A stretch of DNA of 64,000 nt. Origin: JAEYXS01 sp943367715 (GTDB taxonomy: Bacteria > Verrucomicrobiota > Verrucomicrobiia > Limisphaerales > JAEYXS01). Below are positions 58,608 through 64,000 of this stretch, piece by piece (the stretch's first letter is position 1; each line of letters begins with the position of its first letter). The translations under genes and the position numbers were made by a program. The stretch is taken from the NCBI GenBank assembly GCA_943367715.1, contig CALRJY020000002.1, positions 1 to 64,000 of the forward strand, in the 5' to 3' direction. The notes beneath the pieces are model-generated. The model was not told where the DNA came from. It searched no databases and saw nothing but the letters and a program-made list of their open reading frames with translations.

Positions 58608-60758
58608 CTATGTCTGCTTCCTATGCGGACTCTGCTTAACCTTCACCTGCGGATACTTCGACGCCGTCTTCGCCGGCTTACGTGATTTGCTCAGCATACC
58701 TTTGGACAACTCGATGAATTCCACCTGGCTGCGGTGCGCGGTTTCCCCCTTCAATAACGGCGCGATACGATACGTCCCATCCGTATGCAACTGCCGCGCT
58801 TTCACATTATCCGCCAGCGCCAGCGCCAGCATTTCATCCATGATGCGCGCCCGCAGACGTCCGTCATCGATCGGGAACACCACTTCGATGCGGCTGAAGA
58901 AATTACGCGGCATCCAGTCCGCACTGCCCACAAACACCTCGGGCTGACACGCGTTCTCAAAGTAGAAAATGCGGCTGTGCTCCAGGAACCGGTCCACGAT
59001 GCTCCGCACGCGGATGTTCTCACTGACACCCTTCAACTGCGGACGCAAACAGCAGATCCCCCGCACAATCAAATCGATCTGCACGCCCGCTTGGGACGCA
59101 TCATACATCGCCTCGATCACCTCGGAATCCACCAGTGAATTCATCTTCGCGATGATCCGTGCCGGCAATCCCTTCCGCGCATTCTCCGCCTCGCGCTGGA
59201 TGAGCTTCAGGATCGTGTCGTGCAATTCGAACGGGGCCATGAGAAATTTCCTCATGCCCGGGAATTGGCACACACCCGTGAGCAAATTGAACAGATTCGT
59301 CGCATCCTCGCCAAAGTCCGGATGACAGGTGAGCAAGCCGATGTCCGTATAAAAACGCGAAGTGCTCGCGTTGTAGTTGCCCGTGGAAAGATGCACGTAC
59401 CGGCGGATGCCATCATCATCAGCCCGCACCACCAGGCAGGTCTTGCAGTGGATCTTGTATCCCACCAGACCATACACCACATGCACGCCCGCTTCTTCCA
59501 GCCGCCGTGACCACTCGATGTTGTTGGCTTCGTCGAAGCGCGCCTTGAGTTCCACTACCGCCGTCACCTGCTTGCCGTTGCGCACCGCATCCATCAACGG
59601 GCCGACGACCCGGCGATCACCACCCGTGCGATACAACGTCATCTTGATGGCCAGCACCTTCGGGTCCTGCGCCGCCTGTTGCAGAAAATCCACCGTGGTA
59701 TCGAAGCTCTCGTAGGGATGATGCAGCAAGATATCCCGCGTGCGGATGGCTTCGAAAACATCATCCTTGTCCTTCACCAGCGGCGATATCGTCGCGACGA
59801 ACGGCACATCGCGCAATTCCGGCGAGTGATCGCCCTCGTAGATCGTCATCAACCGCGTGGGGTTTAGCGGTCCATCGATCACATAGACGTCTTCCTCTTC
59901 CAGGCTCACTACGTCCGTAAGAAAACGCCGGATCTCCAGCGGACAATCCTTCTCCACTTCCAAACGCACCGCCGAACCTTTGCGCCGGTTGTGCAGTTCA
60001 TTCTCCACCGCCTTCAGGAGGCTCGCGGAATCTTCCTCGTCGATATACAGCTCGCTATTGCGCGTCACCCGGAAGAGCCAGTAACCGAGGATATGATTGC
60101 CCGGAAACAGATCGCGCAAGTAATGGCAGATGAGCTTGCCGAGAAAAAGATAGTCCTGTCGTGCATCCCTTCGCGGCAGGCGGACGAGGCGGGGCAAGAT
60201 GCGCGGCACCTGTACGATGGCCATGCGGGTGCGCCGGTCGCCATGTTTCGTCTCCTCCAGTTGCACCATGATGTTCAATGACTTGTTCAGCAACTGGGGA
60301 AATGGATGTGCCGGGTCCAGTCCCAAAGGCGTGAGCACCGGTCGGACCTTGGTATGATAGTAATCCTCGATCCACTCGACATCCGCCTTGTCCATCTTCT
60401 TGATATCAAGGAAACGGATCTTGGCCTCGTTGGCCAGTGCGGGTAGCAACTGATCCCGCCAGCAGGCGTATTGCTGCTGCACCATCTTCCGCACGCGCTT
60501 GGTCACCTCGCGAAAAGTCTCGGATGCGGTGCGCCCATCAATGCTCCGCTCCACCACGCTGGATTCGATCTGCTGTTTCAACCCCGCCACGCGCACCTCA
60601 AAGAACTCGTCCAGGTTGGAGCTCGTGATGCAGAAAAACTTCACCCGCTCCAGCAGCGGATTGGCAGGATTCAGCGCCTCATCGAGCACGCGCTGGTTGA
60701 ATTCCAGCCAGCTCAGTTCCCGGTTGATAAAATGTGTTGGACCGTATTTCCCGCTCAT
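58608..60758 (-). CDS. ppk1: Polyphosphate kinase 1
   Basis: The 716-residue enzyme makes inorganic polyphosphate from ATP. It has the family start HFINRELSWLEFNQRVLDEA, FCITSSNLDEFFEVRVAGL, PHAHPFP-like AHPFPQLLNKSLN, and HHPYESFDTTVDFLQQAAQDP. The phosphorylated-His region RRYVHLSTGNYN is near residue 455 and EHSRIFYFEN near 595. The Lys-rich C-terminal tail (RKPAKTASKYPQVKVKQSP) is extra. The ATG at 60758 was chosen over a TTG at 60791. It is convergent with ogt. No ppx gene is adjacent. Confidence 0.96.
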   Translation of the reverse strand: MSGKYGPTHFINRELSWLEFNQRVLDEALNPANPLLERVKFFCITSSNLDEFFEVRVAGLKQQIESSVVERSIDGRTASETFREVTKRVRKMVQQQYACWRDQLLPALANEAKIRFLDIKKMDKADVEWIEDYYHTKVRPVLTPLGLDPAHPFPQLLNKSLNIMVQLEETKHGDRRTRMAIVQVPRILPRLVRLPRRDARQDYLFLGKLICHYLRDLFPGNHILGYWLFRVTRNSELYIDEEDSASLLKAVENELHNRRKGSAVRLEVEKDCPLEIRRFLTDVVSLEEEDVYVIDGPLNPTRLMTIYEGDHSPELRDVPFVATISPLVKDKDDVFEAIRTRDILLHHPYESFDTTVDFLQQAAQDPKVLAIKMTLYRTGGDRRVVGPLMDAVRNGKQVTAVVELKARFDEANNIEWSRRLEEAGVHVVYGLVGYKIHCKTCLVVRADDDGIRRYVHLSTGNYNASTSRFYTDIGLLTCHPDFGEDATNLFNLLTGVCQFPGMRKFLMAPFELHDTILKLIQREAENARKGLPARIIAKMNSLVDSEVIEAMYDASQAGVQIDLIVRGICCLRPQLKGVSENIRVRSIVDRFLEHSRIFYFENACQPEVFVGSADWMPRNFFSRIEVVFPIDDGRLRARIMDEMLALALADNVKARQLHTDGTYRIAPLLKGETAHRSQVEFIELSKGMLSKSRKPAKTASKYPQVKVKQSPHRKQT

Positions 60759-60901
60759 AGCCAGTGACTTATAGCCAAACCAATCTGCCAAGGATACCCC
60801 GCCCCGCCAATGGTTAAAGTTACAATCACGTGACAGAAAGACAGGAAAGGAAGTTGCCGTTCAAGCAGTGCAAAACGCAAAAACCACCTCCAAAAAACGC
60901 C

Positions 60902-61138
60902 TCAATCAGGCCTGCGATGGGACAAAGACGAAGTCTTAAACAAGCTCTGTTGAGCGTTGTCATTCAATGAGATATCGATTTCCTCAGCCTTTGCGGAAGC
61001 CTTGCAGGCCGCCATGGATTTCAAACAAGCTTCTTTGCTCCCGTGACTTTCCCCATAAGCAATCCGCTCACCTTCATCCGTCTTAAGCTGCCAATACCAT
61101 CTCTGATCTTTTGTCGACCGCCAATACTCGTACTTCAT
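60902..61138 (-). CDS. UPF0339 / DUF1508 (YegP-like) protein (78 aa)
   Basis: The block RWYWQLKTDEGERIAYGESHGSKEACLKSMAACKASA is the UPF0339/DUF1508 unit (WYWRLKA.NGEIIA.SEGY.SK..C..GI-like), of which this protein has a single copy. The role is unknown; such proteins are often stress-associated. A short tail with SSLSHRRPD follows. Tandem TTAGTCACA motifs lie about 100 nt upstream. Confidence 0.8.
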   Translation of the reverse strand: MKYEYWRSTKDQRWYWQLKTDEGERIAYGESHGSKEACLKSMAACKASAKAEEIDISLNDNAQQSLFKTSSLSHRRPD

Positions 61139-61215
61139 GTATCCTCAGGACTAAAAACCTCTGGTTGACCTTTGAAGAAAGACTCTACGCTTTTTTTGCC
61201 ATAATGCAAACAACC

Positions 61216-61252
61216 TGAGATAAATTGTCTCATTTAGTCACAATTAGTCACA
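61216..61252 (-). promoter_or_regulatory. Palindrome plus tandem TTAGTCACA repeats upstream of the UPF0339 gene
   Basis: TGAGATAAATTGTCTCA (61216-61232) is a near-palindrome, and TTAGTCACA occurs twice, 10 nt apart (61234-61242 and 61244-61252). Both precede the start at 61138 and follow the helicase stop at 61280. This is a possible operator; function is inferred. Confidence 0.4.
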
Positions 61253-61279
61253 CCCTCCTCACCCGCGTCTGGATTCCCC

Positions 61280-63799
61280 TCACCGCCTAAAGTGCAGCTT
61301 ATGCTCGATCCGCTTCGTTTGGTGATACTCCAGCGGCGGCAACTCCGTCAGCGTCGGTGATTCGGTTTCGTTCAAGATCTCCTTCGCCATCTTCTGCAAC
61401 TCCACGTAACGCGGCCATTCCAGCTTCGGCGAGTGTGCGATTTGCCTCAACAAACTCCGCCACTCGATGATCACCCGGTCAATATCGCCTACGCCCAAAA
61501 AGTCCGTGATCCACACCGCCTTGCTCGCCGGGTTTTTATGCACGCCTGCCACGACCGTTTCCGCCCCGGAACCATACTTAGGCGGCAACCCATTCTCCAG
61601 ATAGCCCGGAATGTTTTGGTTGCCATACTTCTCATGGCAGATCATCGGCAACCGCCCGCCCCAGCGGCTCTCCTCATTGCAAAAACGGAAACCAGCATCC
61701 AGATTCGCGATGTCATAGATCAGCTCATTCAACGGATAGCTCGTATCCTCTAACGCCGCCGCAACGGCCAGCCCGTAGCCCTGCTGGAAAAAGCTGACGA
61801 TGCGTCCGCGCAAGGTCGGCTTCCCACTGGCCTCCACCAAACCTAGTCGGCGCCACAACAAAGCTGTCCCCGTGGCTGAAGGAATTCGCCGACATTTCTC
61901 CACCTGATCACACACCGCGCAATCCGGTGGCAGAATGTCGCGGATCACCGGATTCCACAGGGCCACGCCATGCTGGTCCACCGGCACCGCCATCGTGAGG
62001 TTTTCCAAACTGACTTGCGCCACGATGCGGTTCTCCACCGGTTCAAAACGGATCACCGCCGTGCCCTGCTCCGCCATCTTCGCCGCGACGATGTTCTTCA
62101 CCTTCTCCTGCCATGTCGGCATCGGCAGCTCGCGCCCATTCCAGCCCGTCATCCGCCGTACCCACTTCGCTAGGAATACGCGCCCGCCCATCATTGTGTC
62201 TGCCACCGTCACCGCGCGCCCATAAATCTTGCGCCCATCTTGAGTGCCCAGTTCGCAAAGCTGTCCCGCCCCTACTTTGTCCAAGGCAGCCGGCTCCGTC
62301 AGCATGGGACGTAACTGCGGCACCGCCTGCCCTTCTTCTACTTTGATCTCCGCGATTCGGATTTCTCCGATGCTTCGTATCTGCGGTTTCGCCAGCGCTT
62401 CCCATTCGCCTTTGCTGTTCCGCATTTCGCGATACCGCTGGCCCACATGCCGCGCCCGTTCCGCATCCGTCTTCAACCCGCACGGTGTCACCGGATGTTT
62501 CAACGATTCTTCTACGCCAAGGAAGATAGGCTTCGTCGTGAATAGACGTTCCTGCACGCGAACTGCATCAAGGAATGGTTCCCGCCCCTGATCGGCGGCC
62601 GCCGCCATGATGCCCAGCAACGCACCCCAATCCACCATGCCGCTGCGCGCAAGATGTGCGGCATAACCTTCATTCAGGCGGATGTTATTGTTGCTCACCA
62701 GCACATAACCCACCTCATCGATTCCCCGCCGTCCCGCTCGTCCAAACATCTGCAAAATCTCATCGGGTCGCAAAGGTTGCTCCACCTGATCACGCCGATA
62801 CGACTCCCCCGCCAACGTCACACTGCGGAGGGAAAAATTGATCCCGGCCGCCAACCCCATCGTCGCTACCACACAGCGCAACTGTCCCGCCTTCGCCAGC
62901 GGCTCGATCACACCCGCCCGTGCACCATAGCTCAACCCGCTATGATGATATGCTACCCGCGCCTTGAGCATCTTCGCCAAGTGTTCCCCCACGAGCAGCT
63001 TCTGCTCCTGCGTCAGCTCCAGCGGATTTGGATTGGGCAGATACCGAGCCAGATCCGCCGCCAAGGTTTCAGTAGCTTGACGCCGTGGCGCGAAGACCAG
63101 CACCGGCCCCAAATCTTCCGCTAACGCCTTCGCCACAAAACGCGGCCAGTATCCCTTCACTTCAGAAGGGACATGATAGTTGAGATTGTTTGCGTAAACT
63201 TCCTCCAACGGCACGGGACGTTTCTCATACCGCACCTGCACGGCGTCTCGCCCGATGCGACGCAGCCACTTCACCACATCCTGCGGATTCCCCACGCTGC
63301 CGCTCAGCAAAAGTAATTGCGTCTTCGGTGGTGCGAGGGCGATGGCCAGTTCGTAATTCAACCCGCGATCCGGGTCGGCGATCATCTGATATTCATCCAC
63401 CACCAACAGTGCCGGTCCATCGCCTTGGATAAGCCGGTTCTTCTGCGTCTCCAGAGTAGCTACGATGATGGGCGCACTCAGATTCTCTGAAAGATCGCCC
63501 GTTGCGATACCTACGTTCCATCCACGCGCCCGCCATTCAGCCATTTTGTCATTTGCCAAGGCCCGCGTTGGCACCGTGTATATGGCTTGGTTACGATTCT
63601 TCCCTTGATTGGACCACAGTTCGAAGATGAGCGTCTTCCCTGCGCCGGTCGGCGCATGCACGACGACATCCTTCCCTTCACGCAAAGCAGTCACCGCCTC
63701 CTGCTGCCAGAGATCAGGAACCGTCACTTGGTTAAGCGGCGACGCGGCCGCTTCAGCCAGTCTTTCAGACAACGTCTGCACGCACGCAAGATACCGCAC
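61280..63799 (-). CDS. Ski2-like DEAD/H-box helicase with DEYQ motif (839 aa)
   Basis: This superfamily-2 ATPase unwinds DNA or RNA. Motif I TGAGKT is at 51-56, motif II is DEYQ at 135-138 (more usually DEAH/DEVH), motif III is SGSVGN near 166-171, and motif VI is GRAGRRG at 353-359, the last typical of Ski2/Hel308/RecQ-like helicases. The long C-terminal half has CAVCDQVEKC (Cys627, Cys630, Cys636), a possible zinc site, then unrecognised sequence. The start codon is GTG. It has no adjacent nuclease gene, but a partial gene follows upstream at the window edge. Confidence 0.85.
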   Translation of the reverse strand: MRYLACVQTLSERLAEAAASPLNQVTVPDLWQQEAVTALREGKDVVVHAPTGAGKTLIFELWSNQGKNRNQAIYTVPTRALANDKMAEWRARGWNVGIATGDLSENLSAPIIVATLETQKNRLIQGDGPALLVVDEYQMIADPDRGLNYELAIALAPPKTQLLLLSGSVGNPQDVVKWLRRIGRDAVQVRYEKRPVPLEEVYANNLNYHVPSEVKGYWPRFVAKALAEDLGPVLVFAPRRQATETLAADLARYLPNPNPLELTQEQKLLVGEHLAKMLKARVAYHHSGLSYGARAGVIEPLAKAGQLRCVVATMGLAAGINFSLRSVTLAGESYRRDQVEQPLRPDEILQMFGRAGRRGIDEVGYVLVSNNNIRLNEGYAAHLARSGMVDWGALLGIMAAAADQGREPFLDAVRVQERLFTTKPIFLGVEESLKHPVTPCGLKTDAERARHVGQRYREMRNSKGEWEALAKPQIRSIGEIRIAEIKVEEGQAVPQLRPMLTEPAALDKVGAGQLCELGTQDGRKIYGRAVTVADTMMGGRVFLAKWVRRMTGWNGRELPMPTWQEKVKNIVAAKMAEQGTAVIRFEPVENRIVAQVSLENLTMAVPVDQHGVALWNPVIRDILPPDCAVCDQVEKCRRIPSATGTALLWRRLGLVEASGKPTLRGRIVSFFQQGYGLAVAAALEDTSYPLNELIYDIANLDAGFRFCNEESRWGGRLPMICHEKYGNQNIPGYLENGLPPKYGSGAETVVAGVHKNPASKAVWITDFLGVGDIDRVIIEWRSLLRQIAHSPKLEWPRYVELQKMAKEILNETESPTLTELPPLEYHQTKRIEHKLHFRR

Positions 63800-63859
63800 C
63801 CCGGCAAAAGCGAAACTGGGAAAACCGAAAGCGATCCAAATAGTGAAACTGCGTTGCGA

Positions 63860-64000
63860 TCAACGCCGCGCGATTAAGGTCAATCGCGGCCACCACCACA
63901 CAGTCTTGCCTTCTTCAACGCCCACCTTGTAACAACGCCTTACTCCATCCGTGGCCGTCTCGATGAGCCGCCTCACCGCCACGCGATTGTCGGGTGGCGT
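63860..64000 (-). CDS. Partial gene, C-terminal 46 residues (runs off the window)
   Basis: An open minus frame enters from the right edge and ends at TGA 63860-63862 (TPPDNRVAVRRLIETATDGVRRCYKVGV... ending TLIARR). The family cannot be told from the fragment. It ends 61 nt before the helicase start and is the probable upstream gene of the same transcript. Confidence 0.5.
   Translation of the reverse strand, partial: TPPDNRVAVRRLIETATDGVRRCYKVGVEEGKTVWWWPRLTLIARR

Overview
The window looks like chromosomal DNA of a free-living Verrucomicrobiota bacterium, possibly of the Pedosphaera/Limisphaera type. The signs are a prepilin-like protein with the PVC-style FTLIELLVVIAIIAIL leader, a PVC-type heme-binding CxxCH dehydrogenase, a pre-peptidase (PPC) domain protein, a Tat-exported Gfo/Idh/MocA protein, four secreted sulfatases, moderately high GC, few clear Shine-Dalgarno sites, and many short dispersed hairpin repeats of kinds seen in this group. 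The lineage is inferred from gene content only. No rRNA, tRNA, CRISPR array, insertion sequence or integrase was found.

Layout. 0-1.1 kb holds no convincing gene but has a 163-nt near-palindrome and a twin hairpin. 1.1-7.9 kb is a plus-strand array of about 15 short, mostly unrecognised genes (small soluble proteins, lipoproteins, membrane proteins, one DUF1990 protein). Their spacers contain small hairpins, and several genes have a GTTNNNY heptamer 10-11 nt before the start. It resembles a cassette array or a poly-immunity island, but no integrase is present. 7.9-9.9 kb codes a thioredoxin/heme/PDZ protein and a DUF3267 membrane metalloprotease. 9.9-16 kb (minus) holds a secreted protein, the coupled pair apbE plus a NosR-like flavin/Fe-S membrane protein, and a secreted FAD oxidoreductase.

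16-20 kb (plus) has a secreted protein with a frameshift, a Gfo/Idh/MocA oxidoreductase, a prepilin-like protein and a lipoprotein. 20-24 kb (minus) holds a secreted esterase-like hydrolase downstream of a 1000-residue PVC cytochrome. 24-34 kb (plus) is accessory: acetyltransferases, HEAT-repeat proteins, a YCII protein, a GH114-like enzyme, a thioesterase and many unknowns. Three of its genes share a copied promoter-like module. 33.9-42 kb (minus) is a set of four secreted sulfatases ending in a sugar-type ABC ATPase, partly linked by ATGA overlaps; it suggests breakdown of sulfated polysaccharides and uptake of the products.

43-51.5 kb mixes small membrane proteins, a secreted alpha/beta hydrolase, two tandem 100-residue paralogous lipoproteins with a Cys/His/Tyr motif, a large PPC protein, a cupin and a glutaredoxin. 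51.6-63.8 kb is more housekeeping: lipoyl synthase, NAD-dependent DNA ligase, a PQQ-like propeller protein, two coiled-coil membrane proteins with a 25-residue membrane peptide, an O6-alkylguanine methyltransferase, polyphosphate kinase, a UPF0339 protein and a large Ski2-like helicase with a DEYQ box. A partial gene runs off the right edge.

The points most worth a second look are the 1-8 kb cassette-like array, the repeated promoter module at 24.5/26.4/27.4 kb, the tandem lipoproteins at 45.7-46.4 kb, the flavinylation pair at 11-13.4 kb, the frameshift at 16.83 kb and several undescribed palindromic elements.
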